Origin: Geodermatophilaceae bacterium URHA0031
Lineage (GTDB): Bacteria; Actinomycetota; Actinomycetes; Mycobacteriales; Geodermatophilaceae
Direction of reading: 5' to 3'
Assembly: GCA_000620205.1 (NCBI GenBank)
Contig: JHVP01000018.1
Location: forward strand, 1-64,000
DNA length: 64,000 nucleotides
The notes below the pieces were generated by a model that was not told the origin of the DNA, ran no database searches, and worked only from the letters and a program-made list of their open reading frames with translations. Below, one piece after another: positions 27,159 through 34,335 of the stretch (position 1 is the stretch's first letter; each line of letters begins with the position of its first letter). A program made the position numbers and the translations under genes.

Positions 27159-27533
27159 TCAGACCTGGTCCTCGCCGCCGTCGAGCACGGTCCACAGCCG
27201 GGAGATCCGGCCGTCGACGACCGTGGCGACGTCCAGGCCGCCGAGCACCGGCTCGCCCCCCGGCGGGCCGAGCCGCCAGGACCGCATGCCCAGGTCCCCC
27301 ACCCCGCGGAACGGCCCGGCCGGCGTGAAGACCAGACCGGGCCCCTGCGCCAGCAGGCCGGTCACCGTGGCCGCCAGCTCCTCCCGGCCGGTCGCCGTCT
27401 GCTCCGCGTCGACGAAGACGACGTCGGGGGTGAAGACCTCGGCGATCACGGCGGCCCGGCGCTCGGCGTCCGGCTCGTTGAAGACGCCCTGGAGCATGCG
27501 CTCCAGCAACTGCTCACTGCTGGGGTCGGACAC
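27159..27533 (-). CDS. NTF2-like / SnoaL-like protein
   Basis: A 124-residue NTF2-like fold protein: LLERMLQGVFNEPDAERRAAV, then FTPDVVFVDAEQTATGREEL and VDGRISRLWTVLDGG match the usual sequence order of ketosteroid-isomerase-like small proteins. Catalytic residues cannot be assigned. GTG start at 27533. It is divergent from the MarR gene at 27613, which probably controls both. Confidence 0.75.
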   Translation of the reverse strand: MSDPSSEQLLERMLQGVFNEPDAERRAAVIAEVFTPDVVFVDAEQTATGREELAATVTGLLAQGPGLVFTPAGPFRGVGDLGMRSWRLGPPGGEPVLGGLDVATVVDGRISRLWTVLDGGEDQV

Positions 27534-27608
27534 GGGTGCCTCCCGGCTCGGTCCCGACTCGACGCGGTCCAGGTCGACACTGACGGGGCCGTCACAGAGG
27601 AAGATACA

Positions 27609-27618
27609 TGACATGTCA
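27609..27618. promoter_or_regulatory. Palindrome over MarR start codon, candidate operator
   Basis: TGACATGTCA is a perfect 10-bp palindrome that contains the marR ATG (27613-27615). In a divergent regulator-enzyme pair this is a natural autoregulatory site. MarR operators are usually longer, so this may be only the core. Confidence 0.4.
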
Positions 27619-28140
27619 CCCAACTCGACCGGGCCACTGCTCACACCCGACCAGCAGGACACCTGGTTCGCGTACATGCGGGTGTCGCTGCGGCTGGGCT
27701 ACGAGATGAACCGGCAGCTGCAGACCGACAGCGACCTGTCCCTGCCGGACTTCGACGTCCTCAACGCGCTGGCCGACTCGCCGGACGGGCGGCTGCAGCT
27801 GACCGGGCTGGCCACCCGCCTGGCCTGGGAGCGCAGCCGGCTGTCCCACCACCTTCAGCGGATGAGCGCCCGCGGTCTGGTCGAGCGGAGCCCGTCGGTC
27901 ACGGACCGGCGGGCGACCGAGGCCGTGCTCACCGACGCCGGCCGGGCGGCGCTGACCGCGGCCACCCCGGGCCACGCGGAGCTGGTGCGGCGGATGTTCT
28001 TCGACGGGCTGGACCCCGCCCTGCTGCCCGCGCTGCGCACCGCGCTGGAGCAGGTGCACGAGCAGGTGCTCACCCACGGCACGCTGCCGCGCCCCGGCCG
28101 GCCGCAGCGGCGACTGCCGGGGTTGGAGCCCACGGGCTGA
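27613..28140 (+). CDS. MarR family transcriptional regulator
   Basis: Winged-helix repressor. Residues 40-115 hold the wHTH (LPDFDVLNALADSPDGRLQL, AWERSRLSHHLQRM, RSPSVTDRRATEAVLTDAG). 175 residues. ATG at 27613, chosen because it begins MSPNSTGPLL and the earlier frame belongs to the divergent gene. It is followed by the MBL-fold gene after 17 nt, so the two may be co-transcribed. Effector not known. Confidence 0.88.
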   Translation: MSPNSTGPLLTPDQQDTWFAYMRVSLRLGYEMNRQLQTDSDLSLPDFDVLNALADSPDGRLQLTGLATRLAWERSRLSHHLQRMSARGLVERSPSVTDRRATEAVLTDAGRAALTAATPGHAELVRRMFFDGLDPALLPALRTALEQVHEQVLTHGTLPRPGRPQRRLPGLEPTG

Positions 28141-28157
28141 GGGGTACCCGCCGCCGC

Positions 28158-28961
28158 ATGGCCGGCGACGAGCACGACGTCACGCTCACCTTCGGCGGCA
28201 ACGCGACGACCCTGCTCCGGCTGGGGCCGTTCACGCTGCTGACCGACCCCAACTTCCTGCACCGCGGCCAGCGGGCCTACCTGGGCTACGGGCTGTTCAC
28301 CAAGCGGCTCACCGAGCCGGCGCTGCAGCCCACCCAGCTGCCGGCGCTGGACGCGATCCTGCTGTCCCACCTGCACGACGACCACTGGGACAGGATCGCC
28401 ACCCGCTCGCTGCCGAAGGACACGCCCGTGGTGACCACCCCGGCGGCCGCGCGCGAGCTGGCGCAGAAGGGCTTCGCCGCGACCAGCGACCTCACCGACT
28501 GGCAGACCCACGAGCTCACCTCCGGGACGGCGTCGCTGCGGATCACCTCGGTGCCCGGCGTGCACGGCCCCGGCCTGCTCGGCCGGCTGCTGCCGCCGGT
28601 GATGGGCAGCGTGCTCGAGCTGGTCGACGCCGGCACGGTCACCTGGCGCGGCTACATCAGCGGGGACACCCTCTTCCGCCGGGACATCGGGGAGGTGCTG
28701 CAGCGCTGCGGTCCCCTCGACGTGGTCATCCCCCACCTGGGCGGCACCAAGGCGTTCGGCTTCACGGTGACCATGGACGGCCGCCAGGGGGCCGACCTGG
28801 TGGAGCTCCTCCAGCCGCCGGTCGTCGTCCCGGTGCACTACGACGACTACACGGCGTTCAGCAGCCCGCTCGGTGACTTCGTCGCCGAGGTCGCCACCCG
28901 CCGGGCCCCGGGGGAGATCCGCACCGTGGGCCGCGGCCAGACCATCTCCCTGCGCGCCTGA
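28158..28961 (+). CDS. MBL-fold metallohydrolase (UlaG/NAPE-PLD-like)
   Basis: Metallo-beta-lactamase fold hydrolase of 267 residues. The metal site is SHLHDDHWDR, with further ligands in VPGVHGPG, SGDTLFRRD and PVHYDDY. The phrase FGGNATTLLRLGPFTLLTDP at the start is typical of the UlaG-like branch. Substrate not known. Starts 17 nt after marR. Its TGA is one end of a stem shared with the convergent gene. Confidence 0.85.
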   Translation: MAGDEHDVTLTFGGNATTLLRLGPFTLLTDPNFLHRGQRAYLGYGLFTKRLTEPALQPTQLPALDAILLSHLHDDHWDRIATRSLPKDTPVVTTPAAARELAQKGFAATSDLTDWQTHELTSGTASLRITSVPGVHGPGLLGRLLPPVMGSVLELVDAGTVTWRGYISGDTLFRRDIGEVLQRCGPLDVVIPHLGGTKAFGFTVTMDGRQGADLVELLQPPVVVPVHYDDYTAFSSPLGDFVAEVATRRAPGEIRTVGRGQTISLRA

Positions 28962-29006
28962 GTGGAGTGCCGGCGCATCACTTCCCGAGCGCTGGCACTC
29001 CGCTCA
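28959..29006. terminator. Bidirectional terminator overlapping both stop codons
   Basis: TGAGTGGAGTGCC (28959-28971) pairs with GGCACTCCGCTCA (28994-29006), one mismatch. The outer TGA and TCA are the stop codons of the MBL and amidohydrolase genes. Confidence 0.8.
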
Positions 29007-30299
29007 GGCGCGGCCGGCGAGGCGGAGGGCGCGGGTCTGCACGTCGGCCCGCAGCGCCGCCTCGTCGACGGTGGTGCTGACGCCGTCGCGCACGACCTGC
29101 CGGCCGGCCACCCAGGTGTCGCGGACGTGCCGGGAACCGACCGACCAGACGAGGTGGGTGAGCAGGTCGGTCACGTCGCCGACGGGGGTGAACGCGATGT
29201 CCTCGGTGTCGACGTGCACCAGGTCCGCGCGCCGGCCGGCGGTGAGCTGACCGAGGTCGTCGCGCCCGATCGCGGCGGCCGCCGCCCCGGTGGCCAGCCA
29301 GAACGCCTCCGGGGCGGTGAGCGCGGTCGCGTCCCGCTCCCGGAGCCGGGCCAGCTGGGCGGCCAGCCGGAGGTCCTCGAACAGGTCCAGGTTGTCGTTG
29401 GACGCCGGCCCGTCGGTGCCCATGCCGACCCGGATGCCCAGGTCCAGCATGTCCCGCAGCCGCGCGGTGCCGCTGGCCAGCTTGGTGTTGCTGCCCGGGC
29501 AGTGCGCCACCGCGACGTCGTACTCGCGCCACAGCTCCAGGTCGCCGTCGTCCATGTGCACGCAGTGCGCGCCGAGCACCCGGCCGCCCAGCACGTCGTG
29601 GGCGGCCAGCAGCGCCGGGACGCTCAGCCCGTGGGTGGCCAGCAGCTCGTCCCCCTCGGTGGCGGTCTCCGCGACGTGCACGGTGAGCAGCAGGCCGTGC
29701 TCGCGGGCCGCCTCGGCCGCCTGGGTGAGCACCGGGAGCGGCACGGTGTAGGCCGAGTGCGGGCCGATGCCGAACTCGACCTGCTCGTCGCTGCGCCCGG
29801 CCAGCCCGACCGCGGTGGCCAGCTGCTCGTCGAAGGTGCCGAAGCCGGGGAGCCCGATGAGCGGGTTGGCCACGACCGCCCGGGCACCGGTCGACCGCAC
29901 CGCCGCGGAGATCCGCTCGGGGTGGAAGTACATCTCCACGCTGGTGGTGACCCCGTGCCGGAGCATCTCCGCCGACGCCGCGGTCATCGCCACCTCGACG
30001 TCCTCGGGCGTGAGCCTCGCCTCACGCGGCCACATCACCTCGCGCAGCCAGCGGTCCAGCGGGAGCCCCTCCCCCTGACCCCGGAACAGCACCATCGGGG
30101 CGTGCGAGTGGGTGTTCACCATGCCCGGTGCCAGCACCCCCGGCAGCCGGCTGACCTGGACGTCCTCCGCCACGGGCGGCGCGTCCGCGGCCGGGCCGAC
30201 CCAGCTGATCACGCCGTCGTCCACGTCGAGCGCGGCATCGGGGACGACGGTGCCGGCGCGGTCCCCCACGACCACGGCGCGGGCGGTGAAGCGCTGCAT
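29004..30299 (-). CDS. Amidohydrolase (MtaD/TrzA-like deaminase)
   Basis: Zinc or iron amidohydrolase of the cytosine-deaminase-like superfamily, close to 5-methylthioadenosine/SAH deaminases and chlorohydrolases. Metal ligands: VNTHSHAP (two His), TVHVAETATEGDEL, GAHCVHMDDGD, and the Asp in VGMGTDGPASNDN. 431 residues from the ATG at 30299. A deaminase of thio-purine or guanine derivatives is likely but the exact substrate is not visible. It is convergent with the MBL gene and divergent from dedA, 38 nt. Confidence 0.85.
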   Translation of the reverse strand: MQRFTARAVVVGDRAGTVVPDAALDVDDGVISWVGPAADAPPVAEDVQVSRLPGVLAPGMVNTHSHAPMVLFRGQGEGLPLDRWLREVMWPREARLTPEDVEVAMTAASAEMLRHGVTTSVEMYFHPERISAAVRSTGARAVVANPLIGLPGFGTFDEQLATAVGLAGRSDEQVEFGIGPHSAYTVPLPVLTQAAEAAREHGLLLTVHVAETATEGDELLATHGLSVPALLAAHDVLGGRVLGAHCVHMDDGDLELWREYDVAVAHCPGSNTKLASGTARLRDMLDLGIRVGMGTDGPASNDNLDLFEDLRLAAQLARLRERDATALTAPEAFWLATGAAAAAIGRDDLGQLTAGRRADLVHVDTEDIAFTPVGDVTDLLTHLVWSVGSRHVRDTWVAGRQVVRDGVSTTVDEAALRADVQTRALRLAGRA

Positions 30300-30337
30300 G
30301 GCGGAACCGTAACCGCCGGGCCCCCGTTGGACCGGGC

Positions 30338-30979
30338 GTGCCGACGGCTGCTGCCGCCGACCCGGGCGGACTCACGGGAACAGTGCTCGACCTCATGGAG
30401 GCGCTCGGCGCCCTGGGGGTCGGGCTCGCCATCCTGCTGGAGACGGTGGTGCCACCGATCCCCAGCGAGGTGGTGCTGCCGCTGGCCGGCTACCTCGCCC
30501 AGACCGGCCGGATGGGGCTGGTCGCGGCCTTCCTCGCCGCCACTGCGGGCTCGCTGCTCGGGGCGTCCTTCCTCTACCAGCTGGGCCGCTGGCTGGGGCC
30601 CGAGCGCAGCCGCCGCTGGCTGGACCGGCTGCCGCTGGTCGACACCGCCGACGTCGACAAGGCCTTCGACGCCTTCGAGCGGCGGGGCCGGGCGGCCGTG
30701 CTGCTCGGCCGGCTGGTGCCGGTGGTGCGCAGCTTCATCTCCGTGCCCGCCGGCGTGGTGCGGATGCCCTGGCCGCAGTTCCTGCTCTACACCGCGATCG
30801 GCAGCGCGGTCTGGAACGGCGCCCTGATCGGTGCGGGAGTCGCGCTGGGCACCCAGTACGAGCTGGTCGAGCGCTACGTCGGGCTGCTGGACTACGCGCT
30901 GGTGGCGGCCGTCGTCGGCTTCGGGGGCTGGATGGTCGTCCGGCACCTGCGGCGCCGAGGCAGCACCCTGGGCGGGTGA
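30338..30979 (+). CDS. DedA family membrane protein
   Basis: Integral membrane protein of the DedA (SNARE-associated Golgi) family, associated with undecaprenyl-phosphate or lipid flipping. Motifs: LLETVVPPIPSEVVLPLAGY, then RRGRAAVLLGRLVPVVRSF with FISVPAGVVRMPWPQF in order, the two conserved family regions. 213 residues, about 5 TM segments. GTG at 30338; a second GTG at 30383 would shorten the N-terminus by 15 residues and has a possible site (ACGGGAAC). The stop overlaps the next gene by 4 nt. Confidence 0.87.
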   Translation: MPTAAAADPGGLTGTVLDLMEALGALGVGLAILLETVVPPIPSEVVLPLAGYLAQTGRMGLVAAFLAATAGSLLGASFLYQLGRWLGPERSRRWLDRLPLVDTADVDKAFDAFERRGRAAVLLGRLVPVVRSFISVPAGVVRMPWPQFLLYTAIGSAVWNGALIGAGVALGTQYELVERYVGLLDYALVAAVVGFGGWMVVRHLRRRGSTLGG

Positions 30980-31656
30980 CCGAGCCCCGCACCCGCCCGG
31001 ACGTCGTCGCCTTCGACGTCAACGAGACCCTGCTGGACCTCGCGCCGGTCGGCGCCGCGCTGGTCGAGCACGGCCAGTCCGCGCAGCTGCTGCCCGCCGT
31101 CTTCTCCCGGACCCTGCTCACCGGCTTCGCCGGCGCGGCCCTGGGCACCTGGTTCCCGTTCCGGGCCGCCTTCGAGACCTCGGTGGCGCAACTGACCGGC
31201 CTGCCGCCGGCCGCCTGCTCCGCGGTGGCCGACGCGTTCGGTGAGCTGTCCCCGCACCCGGACGTCGAGCCCGCGCTGCGCCTGCTGACCGAGGCCGGCG
31301 TCCGGGCGGTGACGTTGAGCCACGGGGCGCCGGGCGTCGCCGAGGCGGGGCTGGCCCGCGGCGGGGTCGCCGCGCTGGTGGAGCGGACCCTGACCTCGGA
31401 GTCGATCCGGGTCTGGAAGCCCGCCCGGGCGGCCTACCTGTGGGCGGCGGGGACCTGCGGGGTGGCCCCGGAGCAGATGGCCCTGGTCGCCGCGCACTCG
31501 TGGGACGTCGCCGGTGCCCGCCGGGCGGGGCTGACGGCGGCGTTCACCGCCAACCGCGCCGAGCGGGTGCCCGCCGCGGTCCTCGAGCCGCCGCACGTGC
31601 AGGGCGCCTCGCTCGTCGAGGCGGTCGAGGCGCTGCTCGCCCTCCCCCGCCGGTGA
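30976..31656 (+). CDS. Haloacid dehalogenase type II family hydrolase
   Basis: HAD-superfamily hydrolase of the 2-haloacid dehalogenase branch. Nucleophile Asp in VVAFDVNETLLDL, Ser/Thr in VTLSHGAPGVAEAG, Lys in IRVWKPARAAY and acidic loop in VAAHSWDVAGARRAG. 226 residues with a GTG start overlapping the dedA stop and itself ending in the start of the next gene (GTGA both times). Dehalogenase or phosphatase activity cannot be decided. Confidence 0.82.
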   Translation: MTEPRTRPDVVAFDVNETLLDLAPVGAALVEHGQSAQLLPAVFSRTLLTGFAGAALGTWFPFRAAFETSVAQLTGLPPAACSAVADAFGELSPHPDVEPALRLLTEAGVRAVTLSHGAPGVAEAGLARGGVAALVERTLTSESIRVWKPARAAYLWAAGTCGVAPEQMALVAAHSWDVAGARRAGLTAAFTANRAERVPAAVLEPPHVQGASLVEAVEALLALPRR

Positions 31657-32273
31657 CCGCCCGCGAGGTCCCCACCCCGCTCGGCCCGGCCCGGGTGCAC
31701 TGCGCCGACCCGGAGGAGGCGGTCACCGGCACGCTGGTGCTCGGGCACGGCGCCGGCGGCGGGGTGGACTCCGCCGACCTGCGCGCCGTCGCTGCCGCCG
31801 GCGCAGCGGCGGGGTGGCGGGTGCTGCTGGTCGAGCAGCCGTGGAAGGTCGCCGGGCGACGGATCGCCCCCGCACCGGCCCGGCTGGACGAGGCCTGGAC
31901 GGCGGTGCTGGCGCAGGTGCGCGACCTGGTCGGCGGCCCGCTGGTGCTCGGCGGCCGCAGCGCCGGGGCACGGGTGGCCTGCCGGACGGCGTCGGCGCAG
32001 GGAGCGGCCGGGGTCCTCGCCCTGGCCTTCCCGCTGCACCCGCCCGGTCGGCCGGAGAAGAGCCGCGCCGCCGAGCTGCGCGGCGTCGACGTCCCGCTGG
32101 TCGTGGTGCAGGGCGAGACCGACGCCTTCGGCCGCCCGGCCGAGGTGGCGGCGGCGCTCGCCGGGCACGGCGGGACGGTGCGCGCCGTGCCCGGTGACCA
32201 CGGGCTGAGGAAGGACCCGGCCGCGGTCGCCACCTCCGCCGTCGACTGGCTGGCGGGCTACTTCCGGAGCTGA
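31653..32273 (+). CDS. Alpha/beta hydrolase (KAT-like dienelactone-type)
   Basis: Small alpha/beta hydrolase of 206 residues. The oxyanion HGAGGGVDSADL, the nucleophile elbow GGRSAGARVACR and the C-terminal GDHGLRK histidine are all visible, matching the TEX30/KANL3-like domain of small hydrolases. GTG start overlaps the HAD stop; third gene of the dedA-HAD-hydrolase set. Its 3' end overlaps the coxG stop by 16 nt tail to tail. Confidence 0.8.
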   Translation: MTAREVPTPLGPARVHCADPEEAVTGTLVLGHGAGGGVDSADLRAVAAAGAAAGWRVLLVEQPWKVAGRRIAPAPARLDEAWTAVLAQVRDLVGGPLVLGGRSAGARVACRTASAQGAAGVLALAFPLHPPGRPEKSRAAELRGVDVPLVVVQGETDAFGRPAEVAAALAGHGGTVRAVPGDHGLRKDPAAVATSAVDWLAGYFRS

Positions 32274-33262
32274 CGGATGATCAGCAGCAGGAGGACCAAC
32301 ACGGCCGCCCCGCCGGCAGCGGGGGCCGCGTAGCGGGTGAACGCCGCGCCGCCGGCCACCTCCAGCAGGTCGATCGGCTCCGGCTCCACGGGGGTGAGCG
32401 GGCGCTGCGGCGCGGACGGCGTGCTCCGGACCGGACCCCCGCCGGCGGGCCGGTTCGGCGGCGCGGTGGTGCCCGTCGGCGGCTTGCTCGGTGCCTTCTT
32501 CGCCGCGCTGATGGGTGTGGCTGCGGCCGGCGTGGCCTTCGCGGGGGTGGCCTCCACCGGTGGGGTGACCGCCGACGCCTGGGTGGTGGCGGCGGAGTCG
32601 GCCCCGGCGGCCGCGGTCTTCTTCGCCGCTGCGGCCGCCTTCTTGACCGGCGCACCGGCGGCCGAGCCCTCGACCGAGGCCGCCACCTCCTCGGCGACGC
32701 CGGCGGTGGTCGCCGCAGCCGAGGCCGCCGCGGTGCCGACGGTCGTGGCGACGGTGGGCTCCTGCTGCGCCTGGGCCGCAGCGGTGTCGACCGCGGCCGG
32801 GTCGGCCAGGCCGGCGTCCCCGCTGGCCAGCTGGGCGGACAGCTTGTCGGCGAACTGGCCGAGCAGCTTGTTGCCCACGTCGGTCATCACGCCGCGGCCG
32901 AACTGCGCGGGACGACCGGTGATGTTGAGGTCGGTCAGCACGTCGACCCGGGTGACGCTGCCCTCGGCGGCCAGCGTGGCGGTGACGATCGCCGCGGCGG
33001 TGCCGTTGCCGCGCTGGTCCTTGCCGCGGGCGTCGATCACGGCCTTGTGCGCGGTCTCGTCCTTCTCGATGAAGGAGCCCTTGCCCTGGTAGGTCAGGTT
33101 GATCGGCCCCAGCTTGACCTTCACCCGGCCGGTGAAGTCGTCCCCGGTGACCGAGTCGAGCGCCGCCCCCGGCATGCACGGGGCGATCCGGTCGATGTCC
33201 AACAGCACCCGCCACGCCTCGTCGACGGGCAGGGGCACGGTGAACGAGTTCTCCAGCTGCAC
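32258..33262 (-). CDS. coxG: CoxG-type carbon monoxide dehydrogenase accessory protein
   Basis: Membrane-recruiting subunit of the CO-dehydrogenase/Mo-hydroxylase family. The N-terminal 150 residues are the SRPBCC/CoxG domain (LENSFTVPLPVDEAWRVLLD, then PGAALDSVTGDDFTGRVKVK and GSVTRVDVLTDLNITGRPAQ). An Ala/Pro/Thr-rich linker of about 130 residues ends in one TM anchor (AVLVLLLLIIRQLRK). 334 residues. GTG at 33262 with GGAGG upstream. It is the last gene of the coxS-L-M-G operon and probably tethers the enzyme to the membrane. Confidence 0.87.
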   Translation of the reverse strand: MQLENSFTVPLPVDEAWRVLLDIDRIAPCMPGAALDSVTGDDFTGRVKVKLGPINLTYQGKGSFIEKDETAHKAVIDARGKDQRGNGTAAAIVTATLAAEGSVTRVDVLTDLNITGRPAQFGRGVMTDVGNKLLGQFADKLSAQLASGDAGLADPAAVDTAAAQAQQEPTVATTVGTAAASAAATTAGVAEEVAASVEGSAAGAPVKKAAAAAKKTAAAGADSAATTQASAVTPPVEATPAKATPAAATPISAAKKAPSKPPTGTTAPPNRPAGGGPVRSTPSAPQRPLTPVEPEPIDLLEVAGGAAFTRYAAPAAGGAAVLVLLLLIIRQLRK

Positions 33263-33443
33263 TGCAGGACCTCCGAGGACGGCGACACCGGCCGCGAGCC
33301 GAGCCGGGACGTGCGTGGATCGGGACGAGAACGCGACGCTACCGCGCGCCGCACGTCCCGCACATCCGATCACGGGCGGGACGATGGCGCAGGCGGGAAC
33401 GGTGCCGGACCGGCCCGCCCACGAGGGACGGACCGATCCGGTC

Positions 33444-34307
33444 TCAGAGACCTGCGGCGGCGGCCAGGGCGCGCCGGGTGAGCACCTGCGCGAGGTGCTG
33501 CCGGTAGTCGGCCTGGGCGTTGAGGTCGTTGCTCGGGCTGGTGCCCTCGGCGGCCTGAGCGGCGGCCGCGGTGACCGTCTCCAGGCTGACGTCGACCCCG
33601 ACCAGGGCGGCCTCGGTGGCGCTGGCCCGCAACGGGGTGGGCCCCATGTTGGTCAGCCCGATGCGCGCCTCGGTGATCCGGCCGCCCTCCCGCCGGACGG
33701 CCGCCGCCACCGCCACGATCGACCAGGCCTGGGCGACCCGGTTGAACTTCTCGTAGCGGACGCCCCAGCCGTCGTCCGCGGCGAGCTTCGGGAGGCGGAT
33801 CTCGACGAGCAGCTCCCCCTCCTCGATCGCGGTGGTCAGGTAGTCGACGAAGAACTCCGCGGCAGGCACCGTCCGCCGTCCGGCCGGGCCGGCGATGACG
33901 AACTCGGCGTCCAGCGCCAGCGCCACCGCCGGCAGGTCACCGGCCGGGTCGGCGTGCGCCAGCGCGCCGCCGAAGGTCCCCCGGCGGCGCACCTGCCGGT
34001 CGGCCACCGTCTCGGTGGCCTCCACCACCAGCGGGGCGTACCGGGCCAGCAGCGGGTCGGTGAGCACGTCGGCGTGCGTCGTCATCGCGCCGACGACCAG
34101 CTGGTCGCCCTCCTCCCGCACCCCGCGCAGCCCCTCGACCCGGGTGAGGTCGACGACCACCTCGGGCGCGGCCAGGCGCAACCGCATCACCGGGATGAGC
34201 GACTGCCCGCCGGCGAGGATCTTGACGTCGTCCCCGCCCTCGGCGATCGCCTGCAGCGCCTCCTCGACGGTGGTCGGCCGGGCGTAGTCGAATGCTGCCG
34301 GGATCAT
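33444..34307 (-). CDS. coxM: CO dehydrogenase-type FAD-binding medium subunit
   Basis: FAD subunit passing electrons from the Fe-S subunit to the membrane. FAD motifs are ILAGGQSLIPVMRLRLAAPE near residue 35 and RRRGTFGGALAHADPAGDLP near residue 110. 287 residues, usual length. ATG at 34307 with GAAGGAGAG upstream, 28 nt from the coxL stop. A gap of 181 nt precedes coxG, so coxG may have an extra promoter. Confidence 0.9.
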   Translation of the reverse strand: MIPAAFDYARPTTVEEALQAIAEGGDDVKILAGGQSLIPVMRLRLAAPEVVVDLTRVEGLRGVREEGDQLVVGAMTTHADVLTDPLLARYAPLVVEATETVADRQVRRRGTFGGALAHADPAGDLPAVALALDAEFVIAGPAGRRTVPAAEFFVDYLTTAIEEGELLVEIRLPKLAADDGWGVRYEKFNRVAQAWSIVAVAAAVRREGGRITEARIGLTNMGPTPLRASATEAALVGVDVSLETVTAAAAQAAEGTSPSNDLNAQADYRQHLAQVLTRRALAAAAGL

Positions 34308-34335
34308 GGCGTCTCTCCTTCGTCGAGCCGGCGGA

